Counted from the first letter of the stretch, positions 16,408 to 25,406 are shown. The stretch is 64,000 nt of DNA from Pseudomonas antarctica (GCF_900624995.1 NZ_UYXQ01000016.1:16987-80986); one strand, 5' to 3'. Numbers and translations are program-made. The notes: a model not told the origin generated them from the letters alone.

Positions 16408-16498
16408 AATGTGGGAGCGGGCTTGCTCGCGAAGGTCTTTCATTCAACATCTTCGTCGACTGACTTACCGCATTCGCGAGCAAGCCCGCTCCCACATT
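16408..16498. repeat. REPIN in the hyi-glxR gap
   Basis: GTGGGAGCGGGCTTGCTCGC and GCGAGCAAGCCCGCTCCCAC are an exact inverted pair separated by about 45 bases. The near-perfect arms suggest a recent or maintained copy. Confidence 0.9.
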
Positions 16499-16515
16499 GG
16501 GTCCTGCGTGTTGAG

Positions 16516-17298
16516 TTAGATGGCGTTATGGGTCTTGAGCCAACCCAGTCCCGCTTCGGTGGTGGTCAGCGGCTTGTACTCACAGCCGATCCAACCGGTG
16601 TAACCAATGCGGTCCAAATGCTCGAACAGGAAGCGATAGTTGATCTCCCCGGTCCCCGGCTCATTGCGCCCCGGGTTGTCGGCCAGTTGGATGTGATTGA
16701 TCTCACCCAGGTGCGCCGCCAGGGTCCGGGCCAGGTCGCCTTCCATGATTTGCATGTGATAGATGTCGTATTGCAGGAACAGGTTGGCGCTGCCCACCTG
16801 CTCGCGAATCGACAGGGCCTGGGCGGTGTTGTTCAGGTAGAAACCCGGAATGTCACGGGTATTGATCATCTCCATGACCAGCTTGATGCCCGCGGCTTGC
16901 AGCTTGTCGGCGGCGTACTTGAGGTTGGCGACAAAGGTCTTTTCTACGGTCTCGTCGTCAACGCCCTGTGGCCGGATACCTGCCAGGCAGTTGACCTGGG
17001 TATTGCCCAGCACCTGGGCGTAGGCGATGGCCAGCTTGACCCCGGCGCGGAACTCTTCGACGCGGTCCGGGTGGCACGCCAGGCCGCGCTCGCCCTGAGC
17101 CCAGTCACCGGCTGGCAGGTTGAACAGCACTTGGGTCAGGCCGTTGGCATCCAGTTGTGCCTTGATCTCGGCGGAGCTGAATTCGTACGGGAACAGGTAC
17201 TCGACACCTTGGAAGCCGGCATCGGCAGCCGCTTTGAAACGGGCGAGAAAGTCTTGCTCGGTAAACAGCATGGACAGGTTGGCGGCAAAACGCGGCAT
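16516..17298 (-). CDS. hyi: hydroxypyruvate isomerase
   Basis: A 260-residue TIM-barrel protein of the xylose-isomerase-like superfamily. MPRFAANLSMLFTE at the start, LVMEMINTRDIPGFYLN, FLQYDIYHMQIMEGDLA and IGCEYKPL carry the acidic and His residues that bind the metal and substrate in Hyi. It interconverts hydroxypyruvate and tartronate semialdehyde. ATG 17298 lies 10 bases after the gcl stop, with AGGAGAA just upstream, so gcl and hyi are translated from one message. Confidence 0.93.
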   Translation of the reverse strand: MPRFAANLSMLFTEQDFLARFKAAADAGFQGVEYLFPYEFSSAEIKAQLDANGLTQVLFNLPAGDWAQGERGLACHPDRVEEFRAGVKLAIAYAQVLGNTQVNCLAGIRPQGVDDETVEKTFVANLKYAADKLQAAGIKLVMEMINTRDIPGFYLNNTAQALSIREQVGSANLFLQYDIYHMQIMEGDLARTLAAHLGEINHIQLADNPGRNEPGTGEINYRFLFEHLDRIGYTGWIGCEYKPLTTTEAGLGWLKTHNAI

Positions 17299-17308
17299 AG
17301 GGTTCTCC

Positions 17309-19084
17309 TTAATCGAGCAGGGAAATGGCAGTCGGCGCATCATTGCCGACCAGGGCCAGATCTTCGAATTCGTTGACGGCGTTGATCTCGGTGCCCATGG
17401 AAATATTGGTCACGCGCTCCAGAATAATCTCAACAATCACCGGCACCTTGAATTCTTCGATCATCTCCTTGGCCTTGCGCAACGCTGGCGCAATCTGGCC
17501 CGGTTCGAATACGCGCAGGGCTTTGCAACCCAGGCCTTCGGCGACCGCGACATGGTCCACGCCGTAGCCGTTGAGTTCCGGGGCGTTGAGGTTGTCGAAG
17601 GACAACTGCACGCAGTAGTCCATTTCAAACCCGCGCTGGGCCTGGCGGATCAAACCCAGGTAGGAGTTGTTCACCACCACGTGGATGTACGGCAGCTTGA
17701 ACTGCGCGCCCACGGCCAATTCTTCGATCATGAACTGGAAGTCATAGTCGCCTGACAGCGCCACCACGTTGCGGCTCGGGTCTGCCTTGACCACACCGAG
17801 CGCCGCCGGAATGGTCCAGCCCAACGGGCCGGCCTGGCCGCAGTTGATCCAATGGCGTGGCTTATAGACGTGCAGGAATTGCGCGCCGGCAATCTGCGAC
17901 AGTCCGATGGTGCTGACGTAGCAGGTGTCTTTGCCGAACACTTGGTTCATCTCTTCGTACACGCGCTGCGGCTTTACCGGCACGTTATCGAAGTGGGTCT
18001 TGCGGTGCAGGGTGGCCTTGCGCTGCTGGCAGTCATTGAGCCAAGCGCTGCGGTCCTTGAGTTTGCCTGCGGCTTTCCACTCGCGGGCCACTTCAATGAA
18101 CATCGTCAACGCAGAACCGGCGTCGGAAACAATGCCCAGGTCCGGGGTGAACACGCGGCCGATTTGCGTCGGCTCGATGTCCACGTGAATGAATTTTCGG
18201 CCTTCGGTGTACACCTCCACCGAACCGGTGTGACGGTTGGCCCAGCGGTTGCCGATGCCCAGCACCACGTCTGATTTGAGCATCGTTGCGTTGCCATAAC
18301 GGTGCGAGGTTTGCAGGCCGACCATGCCCACCATCTGCGGGTGATCGTCCGGGATTGTGCCCCAGCCCATCAGGGTCGGGATCACCGGGATGCCGGTCAG
18401 TTCGGCGAACTCCACCAGCAGCTCGCTGGCGTCGGCGTTGATCACACCGCCGCCGCTCACCAGCAAGGGGCGTTCGGCTTGGTCCAGCAGCGCCAGGGCT
18501 TTCTCGACCTGGATGCGCGTGGCCAGTGGTTTGGCCAGCGGCAGCGGCTGGTAGGCGTCGATGTCGAATTCGATCTCGGCCATCTGCACGTCGAACGGCA
18601 GGTCGATCAGCACTGGGCCAGGGCGGCCGGAGCGCATTTCATAGAAGGCTTTCTGAAACGCGTAAGGCACTTGGCCCGGCTCCAGAACAGTGGTCGCCCA
18701 CTTGGTCACGGGTTTAACGATGCTGGTGATGTCGACGGCCTGGAAGTCTTCCTTGTGCATGCGTGCACGGGGTGCTTGACCAGTGATGCACAGAATCGGG
18801 ATCGAGTCGGCCGAGGCGCTGTACAGGCCGGTGACCATGTCAGTGCCCGCCGGGCCCGAGGTGCCAATGCACACGCCGATATTGCCGGCCTTGGTGCGGG
18901 TGTAGCCCTCGGCCATGTGCGAGGCGCCTTCAACGTGGCGAGCAAGGACGTGATCGATGCCACCGACCTTCTGCAAGGCCGAATACAGCGGGTTGATGGC
19001 GGCGCCTGGGATACCGAAGGCGGTGTCCACACCTTCACGGCGCATCACCAGGACGGCGGCTTCGATTGCTCTCATTTTGCTCAT
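17309..19084 (-). CDS. gcl: glyoxylate carboligase
   Basis: A 591-residue thiamine-diphosphate enzyme that joins two glyoxylate molecules to tartronate semialdehyde and CO2. It has the three-domain layout of acetolactate-synthase-like enzymes: N-terminal pyrimidine-binding domain with [16 protein letters not shown], a central FAD-binding-like domain, and the C-terminal ThDP motif GDYDFQFM followed by NNSYLGLI. At the position of the catalytic Glu of most ThDP enzymes the sequence reads GIPGAAINP (no Glu), as is known for Gcl, which uses Val there. It is the first gene of the operon. The promoter region upstream contains the palindrome TTGTATACAA twice. Confidence 0.95.
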   Translation of the reverse strand: MSKMRAIEAAVLVMRREGVDTAFGIPGAAINPLYSALQKVGGIDHVLARHVEGASHMAEGYTRTKAGNIGVCIGTSGPAGTDMVTGLYSASADSIPILCITGQAPRARMHKEDFQAVDITSIVKPVTKWATTVLEPGQVPYAFQKAFYEMRSGRPGPVLIDLPFDVQMAEIEFDIDAYQPLPLAKPLATRIQVEKALALLDQAERPLLVSGGGVINADASELLVEFAELTGIPVIPTLMGWGTIPDDHPQMVGMVGLQTSHRYGNATMLKSDVVLGIGNRWANRHTGSVEVYTEGRKFIHVDIEPTQIGRVFTPDLGIVSDAGSALTMFIEVAREWKAAGKLKDRSAWLNDCQQRKATLHRKTHFDNVPVKPQRVYEEMNQVFGKDTCYVSTIGLSQIAGAQFLHVYKPRHWINCGQAGPLGWTIPAALGVVKADPSRNVVALSGDYDFQFMIEELAVGAQFKLPYIHVVVNNSYLGLIRQAQRGFEMDYCVQLSFDNLNAPELNGYGVDHVAVAEGLGCKALRVFEPGQIAPALRKAKEMIEEFKVPVIVEIILERVTNISMGTEINAVNEFEDLALVGNDAPTAISLLD

Positions 19085-19111
19085 GGTTTTGGTGCCTCTT
19101 GCGTTTTGTAA

Positions 19112-19121
19112 TTGTATACAA
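19112..19121. promoter_or_regulatory. palindromic operator candidate TTGTATACAA, copy 1
   Basis: A perfect 10-base palindrome 28 bases upstream of the gcl start. An identical copy lies at 19240-19249. The shape resembles sites of GntR/FadR-type repressors, which often control glyoxylate or purine catabolism; the regulator itself is not adjacent. Confidence 0.6.
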
Positions 19122-19239
19122 GTGGTTTCTAGTCAAAGTGTATTCACGGCGAGCGGCGCAGGTCAATGCATTTTATAAATGCGCCTTTACGTTCGTCGGA
19201 AGCGCTTTTTTCGACGTATGGAGCGTTTGTTCGAAAATA

Positions 19240-19249
19240 TTGTATACAA
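19240..19249. promoter_or_regulatory. palindromic operator candidate TTGTATACAA, copy 2
   Basis: Second identical palindrome, 128 bases from copy 1 and about 90 bases before the divergent GlcG-like gene. The two sites would allow one repressor to control both directions. Confidence 0.6.
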
Positions 19250-19340
19250 AAACAAATGTCATTGTGTTCTATTTGTTTAATCTGGCATCTGATCAAACAG
19301 ACCTCCACCGCTTTCTCAATAACAAAAGAAGGACGGCACC

Positions 19341-19781
19341 ATGAGCGCTTTAACCTTGAAACTCGCCACCCAACTGGCCAGCCAGGCCCTCACCGCAGGC
19401 CGCACTATTTCAGCCGCACCGCTGACCATTGCAGTGCTCGACAGCGGCGGGCACTTGGTCACCCTGCAACGCGAAGACGGCGCCAGCCTGCTTCGCCCGC
19501 AAATCGCCATCGGCAAGGCCTGGGGCGCGATTGCCCTGGGCAAGGGCTCACGTTTGCTGGCACTGGACGCCCAGCAGCGCCCGGCGTTTATCGCGGCGTT
19601 GAACAGCCTGGGGCAGGGCAGCGTGGTGCCGGCGCCGGGCGGGGTATTGATTCGGGATCAGGCGGGCGCGGTGCTGGGGGCGATTGGGATCAGTGGGGAT
19701 ACGTCGGATATTGATGAGCAGTGCGCGATTACGGCGATTGAGGGGGTGGGGTTGTTGGCGGATGCCGGGGTGTCTGCCTAG
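19341..19781 (+). CDS. GlcG/HbpS-family (DUF336) protein
   Basis: A 146-residue protein with the DUF336 layout: an N-terminal helix (KLATQLASQALTAG), then APLTIAVLDSGGHLVTLQRE, RPQIAIGKAWGA, and the Gly-rich PAPGGVLIRDQAGAVLGAIG strand, ending with the conserved DEQCAITAIE helix. Family members include GlcG of the glycolate locus and haem-binding HbpS. The divergent position opposite gcl and the shared palindromic sites point to a role in glycolate/glyoxylate use, though the biochemical role of GlcG is not established. AGAAGGA precedes the ATG. Confidence 0.85.
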   Translation: MSALTLKLATQLASQALTAGRTISAAPLTIAVLDSGGHLVTLQREDGASLLRPQIAIGKAWGAIALGKGSRLLALDAQQRPAFIAALNSLGQGSVVPAPGGVLIRDQAGAVLGAIGISGDTSDIDEQCAITAIEGVGLLADAGVSA

Positions 19782-19803
19782 CCTTCGGTGACTTTTAGGG
19801 CCT

Positions 19804-19907
19804 CTTCGCGAGCAAGCCCGCTCCCACATTTGACCGCATTCACACATATAAATGTGTGAATCCAATCAAATGTGGGAGCGGGCTTGCTCGCGAAGGCGGC
19901 GACTCGG
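19804..19907. repeat. REPIN left of the RAYT gene
   Basis: CGCGAGCAAGCCCGCTCCCA and TGGGAGCGGGCTTGCTCGCG form exact inverted arms around about 50 bases that include a second small palindrome, CACACATATAAATGTGTG. It directly abuts the 3' end of the transposase gene. Confidence 0.92.
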
Positions 19908-19915
19908 TCTCGGCT

Positions 19916-20374
19916 CTATACCCACACCGCATCCCACAGTGGATAGTCGCCAATCCGTTCTACCAATTTGGCCCGCAGTGGGTTGGCCACCACATACCTG
20001 GCCATTTTGACCAAGTCTTCTTCCTGGCGCAGCGCGCGATCATGAAAGCTTGTCTGCCAAAGCCGGCCTTTGCGGCCTGTGGCGCCGTTCACCGTTCGGG
20101 TGCTTTTGGACTTCACTTGGCACAGCAGATCCCCCAGCGAGCCTTTTTGTAGCTCGATCAGCCAGTGAAAGTGGTCAGGCATCACCACCCAGGCCAGGGA
20201 GTTAGCCAGCCCTTGGTACTGGGCCAACCTGAATTGCCAGACCACCAGGCGACCCAGATGAAAGTCACTGAATATCGGTATGCGTTCGTGGGTGTTGGTG
20301 GTGATCAGGTAGATGCGGTTCGGTTCGCTGAACCGCCCGACGCGCAGGCGGTGTGAGGTCGCTAGATCAGGCAT
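19916..20374 (-). CDS. REP-associated tyrosine transposase (RAYT)
   Basis: A 152-residue single-domain transposase of the IS200/IS605-related Y1 group (TnpA_REP). The metal-binding HxH is in VVMPDHFHWLIEL, followed by KSKSTRTVNG, LWQTSFHDRALR and the C-terminal helix MARYVVANPLRAKLV with the presumed catalytic Tyr. Such enzymes bind and cut REP hairpins and are thought to have spread them. Two REPINs flank it at 19804-19907 and 20471-20568, the classical arrangement. The gene appears intact. Confidence 0.93.
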   Translation of the reverse strand: MPDLATSHRLRVGRFSEPNRIYLITTNTHERIPIFSDFHLGRLVVWQFRLAQYQGLANSLAWVVMPDHFHWLIELQKGSLGDLLCQVKSKSTRTVNGATGRKGRLWQTSFHDRALRQEEDLVKMARYVVANPLRAKLVERIGDYPLWDAVWV

Positions 20375-20470
20375 TCCTTGGCCTCTCTTCAGTTGGGGTT
20401 CTGAGAGGCTAGATCCTGGTGGCTGATGCTGATCGGCAGGCTTTTGGCAGGATATGTCTGGGAGGGCGCT

Positions 20471-20568
20471 ATCGCGGGCAAGCCCGCTCCCACAGTGGTT
20501 TTGCGGTGTTCATACATAGTGTGTCTGGCATAGATTCCAATGTGGGAGCTGGCTTGCCTGCGATGGCC
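20471..20568. repeat. REPIN right of the RAYT gene
   Basis: ATCGCGGGCAAGCCCGCTCC and GTGGGAGCTGGCTTGCCTGC are inverted arms about 50 bases apart. Their stems differ slightly from the left REPIN (GCGGGC versus GCGAGC), so two REP subtypes sit next to one RAYT. Confidence 0.88.
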
Positions 20569-20581
20569 ACACCACGGTCTA

Positions 20582-21187
20582 TCAGTCCGGCTCACACCCC
20601 TTCAACACCAACCGAATAATCGTCTGCGCCGCCGCTTCATAATCCGCCTCATCCAGCTTGGCTTTCCCGGTTACCGCCGATATCTGCCAATCAAAATCGG
20701 CATACGTCTGCGTCGCCGCCCAGATGCTGAACATCAGGTGATTGGGGTCAATCGCCGCGATCAGGCCGCGGTCCACCCAGCTCTGGATGCAGTCGATGTT
20801 GTGCTTGGCCTGGGCGTTCAGTTGCTCGACCTGCTGGCTGCTCAGGTGCGGCGCGCCGTGCATGATTTCGCTGGCGAATACTTTGGAGGCAAACGGCAGG
20901 TCGCGCGAGATGCGGATTTTCGAGCGGATGTAATTGCTCAGCACCACCGCCGGCTCACCGTCGGGATTGAACGGCGTGGACGCCGCCAGGATCGGCTCGA
21001 TAATACTCTCGAGCACCTCGCGATAGAGGTTGTCCTTGGACTTGAAGTAGTAGTAAACGTTGGGCTTGGGCAGCCCGGCCTTGGCGGCGATGTCGCTGGT
21101 TTTGGTCGCGGCGAAGCCCTTGTCGGCAAACTCCTCGCTCGCCGCCCGCAGGATCATTTCTTTATTGCGCTCGCGGATGGTGCTCAT
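20582..21187 (-). CDS. TetR-family regulator with RutR/YcdC-like C-terminal domain
   Basis: A 201-residue repressor. The HTH spans residues about 10-55: ILRAASEEFADKGFAATKTS followed by IAAKAGLPKPNVYYYFKSK. The C-terminal part (YIRSKIRISRDLPFASKVFA, HLMFSIWAATQTYADFDWQI) closely follows the RutR/YcdC pattern, whose members sense uracil or thymine. ATG 21187 was chosen since the HTH begins ten residues later. The gene it might control, divergently oriented to the right, is only a patchwork of pseudogene fragments, so its target may be elsewhere or lost. Confidence 0.82.
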   Translation of the reverse strand: MSTIRERNKEMILRAASEEFADKGFAATKTSDIAAKAGLPKPNVYYYFKSKDNLYREVLESIIEPILAASTPFNPDGEPAVVLSNYIRSKIRISRDLPFASKVFASEIMHGAPHLSSQQVEQLNAQAKHNIDCIQSWVDRGLIAAIDPNHLMFSIWAATQTYADFDWQISAVTGKAKLDEADYEAAAQTIIRLVLKGCEPD

Positions 21188-21538
21188 AGACCAGCAGTTT
21201 CCTTGCCTAGACAGGCGGTTGCGCATGGTAGCACCGGCTTCACACAGCGCTCAAGAATGCAGGCGCAGCCTGTGCACACCGGGCGTTGCAGCTGACTTTG
21301 TCTGCGTTGATGCTGAACGTATCCACGGTAGTACAGGCACCGGCTGGGCGCGTTGCTGGCGCTCGGATCAGCGACGCGGCCAATACGGTCGCCGTTCAGC
21401 CCAGTATTGGGCGTTCGAGTGAGAAACCGTTGAGAAAAGCAGGCGACGTACGTTCGCCTGAGTCATAGGCAGCGTTGCTGCTGGTCGCGCTGTCGATTGG
21501 CCTGGGCATACACTTCGTTGGCGGCGCCCGCAAAGGCA

Positions 21539-22088
21539 GGCCAGTGCCAGCCCGGTGCCAACGTGATCGAAGTGGTCGACCGCGTGCAGCAACGGCTGCC
21601 CACGTTACGCGCCAGCCTGCCGGGCAACTTGAACGTGGCGGTGCTCACCGACCGCACCCAGCCCCTCCGCGCCTTGGTTACCGATGTGCAGTACGAGTTG
21701 GGGCTGGCGATATTGCTGGTGGTTAACGTGATCTCGCTGTCCATCGCGCTGGGTGGGTTGTTTTCGTTGCCGAACCGCATTTGGACGTTGGGCCCGGCGT
21801 TGGCAGAGACGATTTTTGAGGGCGGTGCGCAGGCGGCGGTCAAGCAGGCTGCGGCGAGTTATGACCAGATCGCGGTGAATTATCGGGGCACGGTGCTCAG
21901 TGCGTTGGCAGAATGTTGAGGACAATTTGTCGGCGATCAACCATCTGCAAACCCAGGCTGATGCCTTCCAGCAGGCGTACCAGCGCAATCAGCAGTTGTT
22001 TGGCAGCCAGGAGGCGCAGTTGCGTGTGGGCACCGTTAGTCGGGAGGCGGTGCTGATTCGGAGCCTGGGCGGCGGGTGGCAGGCACCC
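21539..22088 (+). pseudogene. fused remnants of an RND efflux pump and an OprM-type outer membrane factor
   Basis: From 21539 the frame reads GANVIEVVDRVQQRLPTLRA and NLNVAVLTDRTQPLRALVTD, a piece of an MdtB/MdtC- or MuxB/MuxC-like inner-membrane RND transporter. At about 21725-21750 it passes without a break into LGGLFSLPNRIWTLGPALAE, then AASYDQIAVNYRGTVLSALA, a piece of an outer-membrane factor. At about 21912 a one-base shift moves the reading to VEDNLSAINHLQTQADAFQQ and AYQRNQQLFGSQEAQL. More than a kilobase of sequence is deleted between the two parts. All functional domains are incomplete. Confidence 0.78.
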
Positions 22089-22113
22089 TGATTAGCTGAT
22101 ACATCGCAATCCA

Positions 22114-22142
22114 ACTGTGTGGCTTGCCTGCGATGGCGGCCT
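22114..22142. repeat. half REP fragment
   Basis: GGCTTGCCTGCGATGGCGGC matches one arm of the local REP family without a partner nearby. Confidence 0.55.
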
Positions 22143-22321
22143 GTCGGTTGGCCGGGTTGCCCACGGATTCAAACCTGCGTGCGGCCAGCGTGGTTAACGG
22201 GGCGACTCAGACCAAGATCAAAAACAGATCAACAGCAATCCTCCGTGCAGTAGAGAGACCTCTATTCCCTCCCGGTCGCCGCGTTATATTCGCGGCACTT
22301 GAACTGCAGGATGAACGCGTC

Positions 22322-22822
22322 ATGGCAGGAAGCCGTTTGCTGGTACTGATCGACGACATCGCCGCCGTCCTCGACGATGTGGCGTTGATGACCAAGAGGG
22401 CCGCCAAGAAGACCGCCGGGGTGCTCGGTGATGATATGGCGCTTAACGCCCAGCAGGTCTGCGGGGTTCGTGCCGAGCGGGAAATCCCGGTGGTGTGGGC
22501 GGTGGCCAAGGGCTCGTTTCTCAACAAGTTGATCCTGGTGCCCGCGGCACTGTTGATCAGTGCGTTTGCACCGTGGGCGGTCACGCCGTTGTTGATGTTG
22601 GGCGGCGCTTATCTGTGTTTCGAGGGCTTTGAAAAGCTCGCGCATACGTTCTTGCACAAACGCACCTATGAGCAGGCGCATCGGGTCGAAGCGGTGGTGG
22701 ATCCGGCGACTGATCTGGTGGCGTTTGAGAAGGACAAGATCAAGGGCGCGATCCGTACCGACTGCATCCTTTTTGTCCACCGCTTTGAAATGCACAATAC
22801 GCTGTCCTTTCCTGCCCGCTAA
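22322..22822 (+). pseudogene. 3'-truncated DUF808 (YedI-like) membrane protein gene
   Basis: From ATG 22322 the product [20 protein letters not shown] and later [40 protein letters not shown] and [20 protein letters not shown] is a clear DUF808 protein. Homology stops at about 22771; the remaining 15 codons are unrelated and end at TAA 22822. The normal protein is about 300 residues, so roughly the last 140 residues with most transmembrane helices are missing. The break lies at the edge of the accessory region that follows. Confidence 0.8.
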
Positions 22823-23266
22823 ACAGCGCCAGCCCCTGGAGGGCGAAGCGTCGACCGAGCCATTTCAAGTATCTCTTCACGAATCCTCATTAGGTGCGTC
22901 CGGGATAGTCGACTTAGCAAGTTCGCGCCCGTTTCTATGGCAATCTTGTACGTTAGGTTGCGCGCTGCATGCGGAGAATGAAAGTGCGACTGGCTTCAAA
23001 TCACTTACGAAGGCTTGGAGGTTTTTTACGGCGTAACACCACAAGCAGACGCACCAGTAGGTACGCCACGGCAAATTTGGTCGCACGCCGTGGCTTGCAT
23101 CGGTCGGCGCGTCTTGAGTCGCTTCGCCAGTTATCGAGTCATCTGTGACTGGCAATATACGCATGTAACTCACTAAGACCTGCGCAGGGATCATGACCTG
23201 CGCGTCTGTGTTGAAGCATCTGGGCCGATGTTTGCCCCCTGATGCATCAGCGGCCCTAGAGCGGTG
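22823..23266. other. gene-free stretch at the edge of the accessory region
   Basis: No convincing gene. A short hairpin, CCACGGC at about 23069 pairing with GCCGTGG at about 23096, is present. A minus-strand open frame at 22877-23194 has no recognisable features. The composition is less GC-rich than the flanking core genes. Confidence 0.5.
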
Positions 23267-23704
23267 TCATGACTTACCCATCATAGAATCGAAGGTTTTC
23301 AAAAGGTTATCCATTGCTGCCTTACAATCGGCTTGCTTGGGTGTACTTGCTCGCAGGGCATCGAGTGCCCTATCAATTGCTTTGTCCAGCACATGCCAAT
23401 CACTGGCAGCGCGGGGTTTAATTCCTGCTTCGGCAGAGTCCCATGAGGTTTCTAGATCCTTGATGCGAGCTTTTGCTCCAGCGAGGTCGTTTTTTTCGGT
23501 GAGGCTGGAAGTATCCGCCGCGATGGTTCGGAACTCAGATAGGTCACCCAACTTTGAAGCAGACTGGGCAGATGCGCTGACGGGGGTGGGCTGTATTCCA
23601 GAGGCGACATTATCGGAAGGTTTCGAGCAGCCAGCAGCGATGCTCAGCAAAAAAATAGACGACACGATACCGACTTGACGGATCATATTTTGAAGAGTTG
23701 GCAT
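23267..23704 (-). CDS. lipoprotein of unknown function
   Basis: A 145-residue protein. Residues 1-26 form a lipoprotein signal with lipobox SIAAGC, placing Cys26 as the lipidated residue. The mature part is polar and mostly helical: a conserved-looking [20 protein letters not shown] stretch and a C-terminal [20 protein letters not shown] helix. AAGGAA lies about five bases before ATG 23704. It follows the COG4705-like membrane protein gene on the same strand with a 44-base gap, suggesting one operon. I do not recognise a function. Confidence 0.7.
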   Translation of the reverse strand: MPTLQNMIRQVGIVSSIFLLSIAAGCSKPSDNVASGIQPTPVSASAQSASKLGDLSEFRTIAADTSSLTEKNDLAGAKARIKDLETSWDSAEAGIKPRAASDWHVLDKAIDRALDALRASTPKQADCKAAMDNLLKTFDSMMGKS

Positions 23705-23737
23705 GAGAATTCCTTGATGGTTTTTTGACCAGTTATT

Positions 23738-23769
23738 GATTTACGGATTTACGGATTTACGGATTTACG
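23738..23769. repeat. four tandem copies of the 8-base unit GATTTACG
   Basis: Perfect tandem repeat of an 8-base unit that covers the last codons and the stop of the neighbouring minus-strand gene. Because 8 is not a multiple of 3, copy-number change would alter the C-terminal residues and the stop position. Confidence 0.85.
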
Positions 23770-24513
23770 GTTACTCACACTTATTTGTGCGACCCCTACC
23801 AGAACGACAATTACGCACAAGAAAATTGCGCTCGTCCAAGCAGCCCCCATGCCAAGGCCACCATAGGTCTTAGCTTGAGTAAGCAAGTCGCCGAGAGAGG
23901 CGCCAAAAGGACGGGTCAGGATGTAAGCCAGCCAAAAGGTCAGCACCACGTTGCCACCCAAGCGCCAAGCCACCAGAGTGGCGGCAATAAGCGCACCGAA
24001 AATAAAAACACCAAGGGTGAAACCCAAACCCAGCGCTTCGGTGGCTAGATCGCCGGCTGCTGTGCCAAGCGCAAAGGTGCAAAGTACGGTCGTCCAGTAA
24101 AAAAGCTCCCTTCTAGGCGTGACAATTTCACGAATCGACAGGTTTCGCTCGACCTTGTACCAGACTAGAAAGTTGATCGTCAGCAGTACCGCAAAGAGCG
24201 CCGTGCTGGTGTATAGGCTGATAGCTAGCATGTCGGTCATGACGTCGGTAATCTGTGTCCCGACAATGCTTACGAGTACCACTGTTAGCCAGTAAATCCT
24301 GGGCGAATAAGCCTTGGTATTGAGCTGGAAATACAACGCTAGCATTAGTAATGCGGCCATGCCGATGGAAGTCCAGGCAGCTCCTAAGCCAGCGTTTACT
24401 GACAGAAAGTCCGCCCCTGTTTCCCCCACCGTAGTGGACAGTATTTTTATGACCCAGAATGACAATGTCACTTCAGGTACTTTGTTGAGCCATCCGGCTT
24501 TGTCGAGATTCAT
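23749..24513 (-). CDS. COG4705-type multi-spanning membrane protein
   Basis: A 254-residue integral membrane protein with about eight hydrophobic segments. The N-terminal motif KVPEVTLSFWVIKILSTTVG followed by ETGADFLS is the signature of the uncharacterised COG4705 family, repeated in weaker form in the second half (GTAAGDLATEALGLGF), which indicates an internal duplication. Family members are often found next to two-component systems, and one lies 1.4 kb upstream here. The last residues RKSVNP are encoded inside an 8-base tandem repeat. Function unknown. Confidence 0.78.
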   Translation of the reverse strand: MNLDKAGWLNKVPEVTLSFWVIKILSTTVGETGADFLSVNAGLGAAWTSIGMAALLMLALYFQLNTKAYSPRIYWLTVVLVSIVGTQITDVMTDMLAISLYTSTALFAVLLTINFLVWYKVERNLSIREIVTPRRELFYWTTVLCTFALGTAAGDLATEALGLGFTLGVFIFGALIAATLVAWRLGGNVVLTFWLAYILTRPFGASLGDLLTQAKTYGGLGMGAAWTSAIFLCVIVVLVGVAQISVSNRKSVNP

Positions 24514-24614
24514 GTGATGACAGCCTCTTTTGATATGCGCTGAGCTTATGTAAAGGCGAAGTTAGATAGCGGAATTTTTCTGAGGTTGAGCGAATACAGA
24601 TCCGTCGCCGCCTT

Positions 24615-25400
24615 TTAAAGTTTTAAACCCTGTGTAATCTGGTTATACATCCTGACTCTTCTGTGGTTTCTGGTGTAGCCGCCTAGTGAGGAAATCGTTC
24701 CACTTTGAATATGGTCTAGATAGCGAAATATTTTCCGGGGCGATATAAATCTAATTTTATAATCCAATTCGGTCATCCTATCCTGAAGCTCATAGCCTGG
24801 ATTGCGTTCATCCATTTGAAAATGCAAGCCGTGCTTTTTGATCAATCTTACATTCCACAGGGCGCAAAAGCTTTTTAGGTGTTTTTCTATATAGGGTTTC
24901 GGCTCCCTCGATTTTATGCCAAGCGCTTTAAGACTGCGCCTGGTGTAATGTTTAAAAAACCGTGATGATACTCTCCAGGCCGAGCGAAAAAAGCCTCTGT
25001 TCAGCTGCTCTAAGCATCCAACGGCTGCCACGCCTTGTTGTTCGGCACATTGCGCGAGCATCATGTTAAAAACGTCAAGGTCATAAATGAAAGTGTCGGT
25101 ATGCAAAAGAAATACATATTCCGTTTCCACGAAACCTAAAGCGAGATCAAGGGCTCGGCCATGAGCAATATTTCCAGCTTCAGGATACTCTGGTTTTCGC
25201 TCAATTAAGTTGATCCATTTTAAAGCTCGAAGATACTCTGTGCTTGAATCCCTAGAGTCGTTGTCCACCACATAAACAGAAATACCTTTTTCTTTCACGG
25301 TATCTTGCAGGAGCTGGAGGCATTTCCTGGTCAGCTCAAGCGACTTGTAGTTAACCAAAGCGATGCTGTAGTTTGCCTTTTCTGGGTGGTGATCTTTCAT
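24615..25400 (-). CDS. family 2 glycosyltransferase
   Basis: A 261-residue GT-A-fold enzyme. YSIALVNYKSLELTRKCLQL at the N-terminus, VYVVDNDSRDSSTEYL (first nucleotide-binding Asp), AHGRALDLALGF and the DxD-like LLHTDTFI are the GT2 landmarks. No membrane segment is seen, so it acts in the cytosol or at the membrane surface, transferring a sugar from an activated donor to an unknown acceptor. Base composition is clearly lower in GC than neighbouring core genes, pointing to horizontal acquisition. ATG 25400 is used; an in-frame TTG at 25406 is slightly better placed after GAGAG. Confidence 0.8.
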   Translation of the reverse strand: MKDHHPEKANYSIALVNYKSLELTRKCLQLLQDTVKEKGISVYVVDNDSRDSSTEYLRALKWINLIERKPEYPEAGNIAHGRALDLALGFVETEYVFLLHTDTFIYDLDVFNMMLAQCAEQQGVAAVGCLEQLNRGFFRSAWRVSSRFFKHYTRRSLKALGIKSREPKPYIEKHLKSFCALWNVRLIKKHGLHFQMDERNPGYELQDRMTELDYKIRFISPRKIFRYLDHIQSGTISSLGGYTRNHRRVRMYNQITQGLKL

Positions 25401-25406
25401 AGCCAA

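Noticed and set aside
16408..20568. Repeated GTGGGAGC...CGCGA palindromes considered as a CRISPR array
   Set aside because: Copies are inverted pairs scattered between genes, with no regular spacers and no cas genes; they are REP/REPIN elements.
22877..23194. A 105-codon minus-strand frame in the gap after the DUF808 remnant
   Set aside because: No signal, domain or ribosome-binding site; Cys/Trp-rich patches look like chance translation.
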